DNA of 55,471 bases from an uncultured Parasphingopyxis sp. (GTDB lineage: Bacteria; Pseudomonadota; Alphaproteobacteria; Sphingomonadales; Sphingomonadaceae): positions 1 to 55,471 of the forward strand of contig CAMYKP010000002.1 in the NCBI GenBank assembly GCA_947259005.1, given 5' to 3'. The notes beneath the pieces are model-generated. The model was not told where the DNA came from. It did no database searches and worked only from the letters and a program-made list of their open reading frames with translations. Position numbers and translations under genes: made by a program. This document shows, in pieces, positions 36,742-44,498 of the stretch. Position 1 is the stretch's first letter. The number at the start of each line of letters is the position of its first letter.

Positions 36742-37941
36742 TTGGCCTATTCGGCGGAAAGCTTTTTGGCACCCTTGTTTCGACGCGATCCCAAGACGGA
36801 ATCGACGCCGGAGAGCGTTCGCCGACGTATCCAGGCCGTGCAGGTGGAGCGTGCGCTGGAACATGTGCCGATGATCTATGCCGTAGCCTGTTTCAACATC
36901 ACGTTGATCATGGTGCTGTGCTTTCACAAGGGTCTACCGCTGGCGAACTATGGCTGGATGGGCGTTGTCGGCATCTTGTCCTTTGCGCGGATGGTGATGT
37001 GGATCCATCGCGGCCGGTCACCCGATCCGGGCCGCGATCCGCAGAGGATGCTGCGCATATTGACCGTGATCTCGCTCGGCTTGATCTCGGGATTGAGCGC
37101 ATGGTCGGTTTTTGCCCTGACAACAGAAGCGTTCGCAAATGTGCTGCTTATTCCGGTTTCGCTCGTGTTTGGATCGACCTGCATCGCGCATTGCCTGGCC
37201 CCGATCCGGCGGGCTGCGATCGGCGTGCTCGGCGTTGGCGTCCTGCCAGCCGCTCTTTTCATGCTGCTGTGGGGCAATTTCGAAACCGCGATACTCGGCG
37301 CCAGCATGGCGTCCATCGCTCTGTTGATGACGATCTTCATCTCCGAAAGTTATCAGCGCATTGTCGACGGGATCGTGATGGAAGACCGGATTCGCACGCT
37401 TGCCCATACCGATCCGCTGACCGGCCTGGCCAATCGCCGCGCCATTATGGATGCACTGGACGAGGCAGACAGGGAGGAGGCCGCCTATGCGGTCGCCATG
37501 CTCGATCTGGACGGTTTCAAGCAGATCAACGACACCCACGGACATCATGTCGGCGATGCACTGTTGCAGACAGTCGCCGAGCGACTGGAGAGCGCGGCAC
37601 TGCCGTCCGAACATGTCGGCCGAATGGGCGGCGACGAATTTGTGATTCTGATGCCCGGCGTCGCGCGTCGGGAAACGGCAGCGGCACGGGTTACGGCCTT
37701 GCTCGGTGCGCTGTGCCGACCGGCGGACATCACGGATGGTCAGGTTCCAGTGGCCGGCAGCATGGGCTATGCGCTGCATCCCGAGGACGGCGCGGATTCT
37801 GATGCGATCTTGGTCACAGCGGACCGGGCGCTCTACGCCGCCAAGCGCAGTCGCCGCAAGGATGACGACCGTTCGGACCGGCCTCCCGTCGCTGGAGAGC
37901 GGCCCCTTAGAGAGTTGAGGAGCGCGCGGGACGCCGCCTGA
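36742..37941 (+). CDS. GGDEF-domain diguanylate cyclase with membrane N-terminus
   Basis: The product has 399 residues. Up to six transmembrane helices (about 43-62, 72-88, 105-127, 133-152, 158-180, 184-202) precede a GGDEF domain with an intact active site (GGDEF at 296-300; upstream DLDGFKQINDTHGHHVGD). The RxxD inhibition site expected nine bases before GGDEF is absent (Leu and Glu there), so product feedback is not evident. It makes cyclic di-GMP. TTG start at 36742 is 6 bases after a GGAGG ribosome site. A basic, disordered C-tail follows. Confidence 0.9.
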   Translation: MAYSAESFLAPLFRRDPKTESTPESVRRRIQAVQVERALEHVPMIYAVACFNITLIMVLCFHKGLPLANYGWMGVVGILSFARMVMWIHRGRSPDPGRDPQRMLRILTVISLGLISGLSAWSVFALTTEAFANVLLIPVSLVFGSTCIAHCLAPIRRAAIGVLGVGVLPAALFMLLWGNFETAILGASMASIALLMTIFISESYQRIVDGIVMEDRIRTLAHTDPLTGLANRRAIMDALDEADREEAAYAVAMLDLDGFKQINDTHGHHVGDALLQTVAERLESAALPSEHVGRMGGDEFVILMPGVARRETAAARVTALLGALCRPADITDGQVPVAGSMGYALHPEDGADSDAILVTADRALYAAKRSRRKDDDRSDRPPVAGERPLRELRSARDAA

Positions 37942-38022
37942 TCGGCCGGTCGGCACTCGCGGCGGCTGGCTAATGCGCCTATCTGCCTTTCCCTTGTAAT
38001 CTCCAGCGCCTATATCGCGGCC

Positions 38023-39147
38023 ATGTCGATACGTCCCTGGAGAGATATTGCACGGCGCCAGTCGCGCCAGATCATGGTTGGCAATGTGCCAGTCGGCGGC
38101 GATGCTCCGATCACCGTGCAGACGATGACGAATACGCCGACATCCGATGCCAAGGCGACGATCGACCAGATCCGGCGCTGCGAAGATGCGGGCGTGGATA
38201 TCATCCGCGTTTCCTGTCCGGATGTGGAATCCACGGCAGCGATGAAACAGATCGTCCGCGCTGCAAAGGTGCCGATCGTCGCCGATATACATTTCCATTA
38301 TAAGCGCGCACTGGAAGCTGCGGATGCAGGCGCTGCATGCCTCCGGATCAATCCCGGCAATATCGGCAGTGAAACACGTGTGAAGGAAGTGATTGCTGCG
38401 GCCAAGGCCAATGGTTGCGCGATCCGGATCGGGGTCAATGGCGGCAGCCTCGAAAAAGACCTGCTCGAAAAATATGGGGAGCCTTGCCCCGAAGCGCTGG
38501 TCGAGAGTGCACTCGATCATATCAAGATTTTGCAGGACCATGATTTTCATGAGTTCAAGGTTGCGGTCAAAGCCTCGGACCATTTCCTAGCCGTTGCGGC
38601 CTATCAGCAGCTTGCCGAAACCGTCGATTGCCCGCTCCATCTCGGGATCACCGAAGCGGGCGGCCTGATCGGCGGCACGGTGAAAAGTGCAATCGGCATT
38701 GGCTCGCTGCTCTGGTTCGGTATCGGCGATACGATCCGCGTTTCGCTGTCTGCGGAACCGGAGGAAGAGGTGCGGGTCGGCTATGAAATCCTCAAGACGC
38801 TGGGCATCCGGACGCGCGGCGTCCGCATTGTTTCCTGCCCAAGCTGTGCGCGGCAGGGTTTTGACGTTATCCGCACGGTCCAGACGCTGGAAGAGCGACT
38901 CCAGCATATTCACACGCCGCTTTCGCTTTCGGTGCTCGGCTGTGTCGTCAATGGTCCCGGTGAAGCGCGTGAAACCGATATCGGGATTACAGGCGGCGGC
39001 GCTGGCAAGCATATGGTCTATCTGTCCGGCGTGACCGATCATCATGTGCAGAACGATGAAATGATCGAGCACATCGTTGCGCTGGTCGAAGCCAAGGCGG
39101 CCGAAATCGAAGCGAGTGAGGAGGCCCATGCCGCAGCAGCAGAATAA
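38023..39147 (+). CDS. ispG: IspG (GcpE), HMBPP synthase of the MEP isoprenoid pathway
   Basis: The product has 374 residues. IspG reduces MEcPP to HMBPP with a [4Fe-4S] cluster. The TIM-barrel half has [30 protein letters not shown] and [12 protein letters not shown]. The cluster half has [14 protein letters not shown] (Cys pair) and [17 protein letters not shown] with the third cysteine and glutamate. An 88-residue ORF overlaps its 3' end by 20 bp. Confidence 0.97.
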   Translation: MSIRPWRDIARRQSRQIMVGNVPVGGDAPITVQTMTNTPTSDAKATIDQIRRCEDAGVDIIRVSCPDVESTAAMKQIVRAAKVPIVADIHFHYKRALEAADAGAACLRINPGNIGSETRVKEVIAAAKANGCAIRIGVNGGSLEKDLLEKYGEPCPEALVESALDHIKILQDHDFHEFKVAVKASDHFLAVAAYQQLAETVDCPLHLGITEAGGLIGGTVKSAIGIGSLLWFGIGDTIRVSLSAEPEEEVRVGYEILKTLGIRTRGVRIVSCPSCARQGFDVIRTVQTLEERLQHIHTPLSLSVLGCVVNGPGEARETDIGITGGGAGKHMVYLSGVTDHHVQNDEMIEHIVALVEAKAAEIEASEEAHAAAAE

Positions 39148-39394
39148 TCCCGCCGTACCGGCAGGTCAGCTTCCTGCCAAGCGCTTGCACCACTATCCCG
39201 GACGAGCGGTACGTGCGGCTGCCATAGGAGCGCTTGCGGTTGGCGCGACCGCTATCGGCGCCATTGCCATAGGCCGTCTCGTAATTGGCTCCATCCGGGC
39301 GCGAGACGCGAAGATCGACAGACTGAAGATCAAACGCCTCGAAATCGACGAGATTGTTGTTGGCCAAGCGGAAATGCCTGAAACTTTCGAATAA
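39128..39394 (+). CDS. Small protein with an IG-repeat membrane segment
   Basis: The product has 88 residues. It overlaps ispG by 20 bp in another frame, with a GAGGAG ribosome site before the ATG. A basic N-terminus ([15 protein letters not shown]) is followed by [19 protein letters not shown], a five-residue-like repeat of small and hydrophobic residues, then a charged segment with an I-x-R-L-x-I rhythm ([15 protein letters not shown]). This resembles short hydrophobic-repeat proteins of sphingomonads. The function is unknown. Coupled translation to ispG is likely. Confidence 0.7.
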   Translation: MPQQQNNPAVPAGQLPAKRLHHYPGRAVRAAAIGALAVGATAIGAIAIGRLVIGSIRARDAKIDRLKIKRLEIDEIVVGQAEMPETFE

Positions 39395-39463
39395 TCCTCT
39401 ACTCAACCGATTTTCGGCGCTTTGAGGCATGGCTGAGGTTATCGGATTGCCGAGGGAGACCTT

Positions 39464-40888
39464 ATGACGGGATCTGAAACCGACTATCTAATCATCGGCG
39501 CTGGCGCGGTGGGCATGGCTTTTGCCGATACTTTGCTCGACGAAACCGATGCGCATATCACCTTTGTGGATCGTCATGCCAAACCGGGCGGCCATTGGAA
39601 CGATGCCTATCCCTTTGTCGCGCTGCATCAGCCTTCGGCCTTTTACGGCGTGAATTCGACGCCGCTCGGCCAACCGGGAAAAGACACTATCGGACTGAAC
39701 AAGGGCTATTACAGCCTCGCCACAGGATCTGAAGTTTGCGCCTATTACGAGAATGTCATGGCCCATCGGTTCCTGCCGAGTGGCCGGGTCGCCTATCATC
39801 CGATGTCCGATTATCTGGGCGATGGGCGTTTCGTTTCGATCCTGTCGGGCCGGGAAAGCCAGATCGGAATCCGCCGAAAAACGGTTGATGCAACCTACTA
39901 TGGCACCACTGTGCCCTCCACCCACAAGCCCAAATTTGAAATTGGCGACGGTGCCCGCCTTGTTCCGCCCAATGCCTTGCCGCAGCTCTGGCAGACGCCC
40001 GAAACGATACCGTCGCAGTTCGTCATTCTGGGTGCCGGCAAAACGGCGATGGATGTGGGTGTCTGGCTGCAACAGGCCGGTGTCGACCCATCCAGCATCA
40101 AATGGGTTCGCCCGCGTGATACCTGGATGCTCAATCGAGGAAACGTCCAGCCGGGCCTTGAATTCTTTGAAGAGACGATCGGCGGTCAGGTAAAGATCAT
40201 GCGGGCGCTGGCAGATGCCGCGACGCCGGAAGATCTGTTCGACAGGCTGGAGGCCGATGGCATCATGCTGAGGCTAGACCCGGAAACCAAACCGAGCATG
40301 TTCCACTATCCAACCATCTCCCAAGGAGAGGTCGATATTTTGCGCCGGATAACGGATATTGTGCGCATGGGCCATGTCCGGCGGATTGAAGCGGGCAGGA
40401 TGATTTTCGATTCCGGTGAGATAGAGACGGCCGACGACGCGCTGTATGTCGATTGCACGGCCACAGCCGTGGAGCGTCGTCCGGTGATCCCGCAATTTCA
40501 GGGAGACTTGATCACGCTTCAGATGATCCGCGTACCGCAGCCCGCATTCAGCGCGGCCCTCACCGCCTATATCGAAGCCAATTTCGATGATGACGCGACG
40601 AAGAACAGTCTTGGCCAACCGGTACCCTTGCCGGACGGGATCGATACCTATGCCAGAGCCAATCTGGTAAACATGATGAATCAGTTCCAATGGTCGCAGC
40701 AACCCAAGTTGCAGGAATGGATGATCAAGGCGCGGCTGGACGGGTTCGGCAAGACGATTGCAGCCATTGCGCCCGATGATACCGGGAAGCAGGCGCTGCT
40801 TATGCAGTTTCGGGAAACCGCCCAGGCGGCAATCGCCAATCTGCCCAAACTTATCGCGCAGGAAGCGCAGCAAAAGGCGGCTGAATAG
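39464..40888 (+). CDS. FAD/NAD(P)-binding flavoprotein, monooxygenase-like
   Basis: The product has 474 residues. The N-terminal FAD-binding Rossmann motif is DYLIIGAGAVGMAFADTLL; a second dinucleotide motif, FVILGAGKTAMDVGVWL, is near residue 190. The HWNDAYPFVALHQPSAFYG region resembles flavin-containing monooxygenases, and a DCTATAVERRP segment near 330 closes the family pattern. It is probably a soluble oxidoreductase with unknown substrate. It lies 2 bp upstream of the thioredoxin-like lipoprotein gene, so the two are probably co-transcribed. Confidence 0.82.
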   Translation: MTGSETDYLIIGAGAVGMAFADTLLDETDAHITFVDRHAKPGGHWNDAYPFVALHQPSAFYGVNSTPLGQPGKDTIGLNKGYYSLATGSEVCAYYENVMAHRFLPSGRVAYHPMSDYLGDGRFVSILSGRESQIGIRRKTVDATYYGTTVPSTHKPKFEIGDGARLVPPNALPQLWQTPETIPSQFVILGAGKTAMDVGVWLQQAGVDPSSIKWVRPRDTWMLNRGNVQPGLEFFEETIGGQVKIMRALADAATPEDLFDRLEADGIMLRLDPETKPSMFHYPTISQGEVDILRRITDIVRMGHVRRIEAGRMIFDSGEIETADDALYVDCTATAVERRPVIPQFQGDLITLQMIRVPQPAFSAALTAYIEANFDDDATKNSLGQPVPLPDGIDTYARANLVNMMNQFQWSQQPKLQEWMIKARLDGFGKTIAAIAPDDTGKQALLMQFRETAQAAIANLPKLIAQEAQQKAAE

Positions 40889-40890
40889 CC

Positions 40891-41397
40891 ATGCGCACCG
40901 CCGTCCTGACGAGCCTGTTCCTGACCCTTGCCCTGGCGGCTTGCGCGCCTGCCCCACAGACCGGCCATGCGCCGGCTGGCCATCCTGAAGCCAGGCTCTA
41001 CGAAGCGGACCGCGATGCCATGGCGGACGTCGACGCTGCACTTGGCCGCGCCGCTGAACGCAATACGCGGGTTTTGCTCGTGATGGGCGCGAACTGGTGT
41101 CATGACAGCCGCGGCCTTGCCGGCTGGCTGAACACACCTCGTTTCGCGCGGATGATCCATGCTCGCTATGAGCTTGTCTATGTCGATGTGGGTCGTCCGC
41201 AGGAAGGGGAAGGGCGCAATATCGATATCGCCCGGCGCTTTGGCATGGCAGAGATTACTGGTACGCCAACCGTCCTAATCCTCTCACCGGATGGCGCGTT
41301 GCTTAATGCCGCAACGGCCCCGGCCTGGCGCAACGCAGCGAGTCGATCCGAAGACGACGTGTTCGGGTATTTCGCGGAGTTTGAGCCCGAAGGATAG
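40891..41397 (+). CDS. Thioredoxin-fold lipoprotein with a single-Cys active-site motif
   Basis: The product has 168 residues. The lipobox LALAAC places the lipidated cysteine at residue 18. The thioredoxin-like fold has LLVMGANWCHDSRGLAGWL at the active-site position and cis-proline-like TGTPTVLILSP later. The usual WCxxC is WCHDS, so only one cysteine is present. It could act as a monothiol redox or chaperone-like protein in the envelope. It is tightly linked to the flavoprotein gene and convergent with the Rrf2 regulator gene (6-bp gap). Confidence 0.8.
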   Translation: MRTAVLTSLFLTLALAACAPAPQTGHAPAGHPEARLYEADRDAMADVDAALGRAAERNTRVLLVMGANWCHDSRGLAGWLNTPRFARMIHARYELVYVDVGRPQEGEGRNIDIARRFGMAEITGTPTVLILSPDGALLNAATAPAWRNAASRSEDDVFGYFAEFEPEG

Positions 41398-41403
41398 CGG
41401 CGG

Positions 41404-41928
41404 TTAATCGCCTGTTTTTTCCGATGCTGCCTTTGGCATCGGAAGGCTTTCGGCATGGAGCCATTCCAGGCTGTACTTGATATGGTCAGGCTTGATGTCA
41501 GTGAGCATTTGATCTGCGAGATTGGCAAGCGATACCGATGCCAACTCATTGCGGAACGTATTCTCGGCGTTCCGGAACGCGGCGGCGATACCGCAGGCTG
41601 TTCGGCAGTCTCTCGCATCGAGTCCGCAGGGGCCATTTTGCCTGACTTCGGTACATCGGAAGATTGAAGCGGGACCTTCTATCGCAGCGGTGATATCCCA
41701 GAGCGAAATATCGCTTGGCGACCTGGACAAACGATAGCCCCCCTGGGCGCCGCGTGACGATTCGACGAGGCCGGCCCTCCGCATCGCCTGTAGCTGTTTG
41801 GCGAGATAGGCTGGTGGCACGCCGAGATACACTGCCAGCCTTTCAGCCCTGATTCCGTGGCGATCGGGCAGGCCGGCCATCAGGATCGCGGCATGTGCTG
41901 CCCATTCCACTCCATTTGATAGTCGCAC
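41404..41928 (-). CDS. Rrf2-family [Fe-S] transcription regulator
   Basis: The product has 174 residues. The winged helix-turn-helix (ERLAVYLGVPPAYLAKQLQA) is followed by GAQGGYRLSRSP, the Rrf2 signature. Four cysteines (92, 101, 108, 112) lie in an RCTEVRQNGPCGLDARDCRTAC cluster-binding segment like that of NsrR/IscR. It should sense NO, iron or redox state through a bound cluster. The GTG start at 41928 was chosen for its GGGG-type ribosome site; the frame is open a further 20 codons upstream. It is divergent from the membrane/AhpD-like gene, with an operator-like palindrome between them. Confidence 0.88.
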   Translation of the reverse strand: MRLSNGVEWAAHAAILMAGLPDRHGIRAERLAVYLGVPPAYLAKQLQAMRRAGLVESSRGAQGGYRLSRSPSDISLWDITAAIEGPASIFRCTEVRQNGPCGLDARDCRTACGIAAAFRNAENTFRNELASVSLANLADQMLTDIKPDHIKYSLEWLHAESLPMPKAASEKTGD

Positions 41929-41978
41929 CTGAACCCCGCACCGATAGTTGGCCACTGCGCACCATATCCGGTTTTCGA

Positions 41979-42016
41979 TTGACTTCAAATCAATTAGGAT
42001 ATTTATTATCCGAAAT
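41979..42016 (+). promoter_or_regulatory. Promoter with overlapping palindromic operator, probably for the Rrf2 regulator
   Basis: TTGACT (41979-41984) and TTTATT (42002-42007) are 17 bases apart. A 25-base imperfect palindrome (41992-42016, centre 42004, 9 of 12 positions paired) covers the -10 box. The 12-1-12 layout and AT-rich sequence resemble NsrR-type sites. It lies between the regulator gene and the membrane/AhpD-like gene at 42091, and would let the regulator repress the latter, and perhaps its own gene. Confidence 0.65.
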
Positions 42017-42090
42017 GAGTCGGGCTAACGAAACTTCATAGCTTAGTCGCGCTGAAACCGTTGTTCGCCGGACGAAGAGGAGAATTGATT

Positions 42091-43023
42091 GTGGCAACCG
42101 GACCCTCAGACTTACTCGACCGTATCGCCCAGACGCTGATCTGGATCGCTCTAGTTTTCAGTCTCGCGAACGGCGCGTTCATGCTGTTCGATCCGATGGG
42201 TTGGTATTATGCAGTACCGACCGTTCGGGCGACAGGCCCTGCAAATACGCATTTCATCGCCGATATCGGCATTGCCTATCTCGGATGCGGGATCATTCTT
42301 CTATATGCCGTGCGCAATATCCGGATGCGCTGGCTGGCGGCGCTCGCCGGTGGGCTCTGGCTGATGGCGCATGGCGGATTGCATCTTTACGAACTGATGG
42401 CCGGTATCTGTTCTCCGGATCGTTTTCTGAAGGATGCGCCCGGCACGATCGGCGTGCCGCTGCTGGTCCTGATTGCCGTGACCATTCTCTTCGTGCGCCA
42501 GCGCATTGCACCGATTGGATTGCCCAAATCCGTATTCCTGGGGTTTGCCGACCGGACGATCCCGGAGGACAGTCAATATCTGCATGAAATCGCCGGAGCG
42601 CCGGGCGACGCGCTCGAGAAATTCATGCATTTCATGCCGGCAAGCAATCATCGCCACGCCGCGCCGCCCAGTCTGGTAGCGGTTGCCCGTATCGGAGCCG
42701 TGCTTGTTGAGGATTGCGGGCCATGCGCCCTTATCTCTGCCCGGGGCGGCCGTGCTGACGGAGTATCGCGCGATGTGCTGAACGCTGCGCTGGCGGGCGG
42801 CGGCGACTTGGCGCCCGATGATGCGCTGGCTTTCAGGTTTGGCGAAGCGATTGCCCGGAGGGGAACGGATGTTGATGAACTGGGCGATGCCATCGAGAGC
42901 CGTTTCGGGCGGATCGTGCGTCTCGAACTCACCCTCGCGGCGGCAATGGTGCGCGCCTATCCCGCAATGAAGCGAGGGCTGGGGCTGGCCAAAGCCTGCT
43001 CTGTCACCAAACTCTCGATCTAG
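42091..43023 (+). CDS. Membrane protein fused to an AhpD-like (carboxymuconolactone-decarboxylase-type) domain
   Basis: The product has 310 residues. Four transmembrane helices fill about 12-33, 54-74, 80-100 and 119-136. The soluble C-terminal domain (about 170-310) has the AhpD/CMD pattern: VARIGAVLVEDCGPCALIS with CGPC at 209-212, then DGVSRDVLNAALAG, DDALAFRFGEAIA, and LELTLAAAMVRAYPAMKRGLG. AhpD-type domains reduce peroxides with a CxxC pair or handle carboxymuconolactone. GTG start at 42091 is 7-8 bases after GAGGAG. The upstream operator and Rrf2 gene suggest control by redox or NO. Confidence 0.75.
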   Translation: MATGPSDLLDRIAQTLIWIALVFSLANGAFMLFDPMGWYYAVPTVRATGPANTHFIADIGIAYLGCGIILLYAVRNIRMRWLAALAGGLWLMAHGGLHLYELMAGICSPDRFLKDAPGTIGVPLLVLIAVTILFVRQRIAPIGLPKSVFLGFADRTIPEDSQYLHEIAGAPGDALEKFMHFMPASNHRHAAPPSLVAVARIGAVLVEDCGPCALISARGGRADGVSRDVLNAALAGGGDLAPDDALAFRFGEAIARRGTDVDELGDAIESRFGRIVRLELTLAAAMVRAYPAMKRGLGLAKACSVTKLSI

Positions 43024-43029
43024 CGCTGT

Positions 43030-43443
43030 CTAGCCCTTGGTCCCGCTCGTCACCCGAAAGGTAGCGCCAGTGAGTGCGCAAACCTCGCCATCCGCGAGGA
43101 CACGGCCCTGTGCGGAATCGATGCTCCGGCCGGGCTTGATATAGCTGGTTTCGAATTCCAGCCATTGCCCGATCTTGGCAGCGCGCACGAAATCCAGATG
43201 GAGGCTTATCGTGACCAAGCCGGCCACATTTTCGTGCTGTGTGGCGCAGGAGAGGCCCATGGCATTGTCCGCGAGCGCAGAGATCAAACCGCCATGGACA
43301 AAGCCTCGAGAGTTGCAGTGCTGGGTATCGGCCGTGAGTCCGATCACAATTGCTTCGGCGGTACGCTTGGAGAAAAGCGGCTCCCATGGGTCGGTGAGCG
43401 GGCTCTTGCGGAAATGGGGGGCGAAACCGTCGGGTACTGCCAT
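43030..43443 (-). CDS. PaaI-type hotdog thioesterase
   Basis: The product has 137 residues. The HCNSRGFVHGGLISALADNAMG segment contains the VHGG motif and active-site region of the PaaI/thioesterase-4 hotdog family. The LVTISLHLDFVRAAKIG strand pair completes the fold. It would hydrolyse an acyl-CoA. The ATG at 43443 is 8 bases after AGGAGAAGGAA; longer frames are open but lack homology. It converges on the membrane/AhpD gene (6-bp gap) and is divergent from the transporter. Confidence 0.9.
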   Translation of the reverse strand: MAVPDGFAPHFRKSPLTDPWEPLFSKRTAEAIVIGLTADTQHCNSRGFVHGGLISALADNAMGLSCATQHENVAGLVTISLHLDFVRAAKIGQWLEFETSYIKPGRSIDSAQGRVLADGEVCALTGATFRVTSGTKG

Positions 43444-43527
43444 GTATGCGTTCCTTCTCCTGACTGCAGGTCTTGGTGCGAGATTTCGGGCCTCGCCGCA
43501 AGCCGGGGCTCCCGCTATGGGACAGCG

Positions 43528-44442
43528 ATGACCGGACAGCCGCAATCCGAATCGCATTCATTTCTGATGCCGATGCTGGCTGTCCTGACCGGACTTGCCT
43601 TCTTCTCTGCGATGGATGCGGTGATGAAAGACCTGTCGATCTCCATAGGCGTCTATAATGCCATGTTGTGGCGTTACGTCGCGGGCGTGTTTCTCATGTC
43701 CGCGCTATACTTCCGCCGGCCGCGAAAATGGCCGAGCCGGGCAGCCATGCGACTGTACCTGATCCGCAGCGTCTTGATCACCATCATGGCGTTTCTGTTC
43801 TTCTGGGGGCTGGTGCGGGTTCCTCTCGCTGAAGGCGTGGCATTGTCCTTTATCGCCCCCCTGCTTGCCCTGTATCTGGCAGCGGTGCTGCTCAAGGAGC
43901 GGATCGGGAAGGCCACAATCCTCGCATCGTTGCTCGGGATTGTAGGCGTTCTGGTTATCGTACTGGGCAAGATGGAAGGTGATTTCGGGCCGGATGCACA
44001 ATGGGGTGTCGCCGCCATCCTTCTGTCGGCAACGGCTTATGCCTATAATCTTGTGTTGCAGCGGCAGATGGCGCTGATCGCGGCGCCCATCGAAATCGCG
44101 TTTTACCAGAATATTCTTGTCTTCGTCTGCCTACTGCCCTTTGCCCCGTTCCTGGCTGTGATCCCGGACACGGGCCACTGGCCGGTCATGGGAGGTGCTG
44201 CCGCATTGGCGACCGTATCGCTGCTCGCCGTCACTTGGGGCTATGCCCGTGCCGAGGCGCAATATCTGGTCAGCCTCGAATATAGCGCCTTTATCTGGGC
44301 CGCGATACTGGGCTGGTATTTCTTCAATGAGGCTGTCACCTGGATGACCGTTGCCGGTACGATACTGATCGTAGCCGGTTGCCTTCTTGTTGCGTGGCGG
44401 CGCCCCCGAAAGGCCGAGTTCGTCGAGGCTGCAGTTGGATGA
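43528..44442 (+). CDS. EamA/DMT-family transporter
   Basis: The product has 304 residues with ten predicted membrane helices in two EamA repeats (each about 140 residues). The first repeat runs VLTGLAFFSAMDAVMKDLS to IASLLGIVGVLVIVLG-type residues, with the repeat boundary near 145. Family members export amino acids, purines or other metabolites; the substrate is unknown. Start ATG at 43528 gives a proper N-terminus. A dispersed repeat follows 4 bases after the stop. Confidence 0.88.
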   Translation: MTGQPQSESHSFLMPMLAVLTGLAFFSAMDAVMKDLSISIGVYNAMLWRYVAGVFLMSALYFRRPRKWPSRAAMRLYLIRSVLITIMAFLFFWGLVRVPLAEGVALSFIAPLLALYLAAVLLKERIGKATILASLLGIVGVLVIVLGKMEGDFGPDAQWGVAAILLSATAYAYNLVLQRQMALIAAPIEIAFYQNILVFVCLLPFAPFLAVIPDTGHWPVMGGAAALATVSLLAVTWGYARAEAQYLVSLEYSAFIWAAILGWYFFNEAVTWMTVAGTILIVAGCLLVAWRRPRKAEFVEAAVG

Positions 44443-44445
44443 GTG

Positions 44446-44494
44446 TGAGCGGGCTGGCGCGGTGATTTGCGCTACAACTTTCTGACAAACAATC
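44446..44494. repeat. Dispersed repeat copy A (diverged)
   Basis: These ~49 bases align with 47871-47920 at about 40 of 48 positions, with a 2-base gap. They share the GAGCGGGCTGG core and end in the same TTCTGACAAACAA. The copy lies between convergent genes (DMT transporter and M61 peptidase), which fits an intergenic repeat family. Confidence 0.7.
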
Positions 44495-44498
44495 AGCC

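Noticed and set aside
41424..41445. CCGATGC/GCATCGG hairpin next to a T-run at the 3' end of the Rrf2 gene
   Set aside because: The T-run precedes the stem on the plus strand and is an A-run on the minus strand, so it is not a terminator in either direction and lies inside coding sequence.
43165..43527. Upstream extension of the DMT transporter frame
   Set aside because: The extension lies antisense to the PaaI-type thioesterase gene, and the membrane topology starts properly at 43528.
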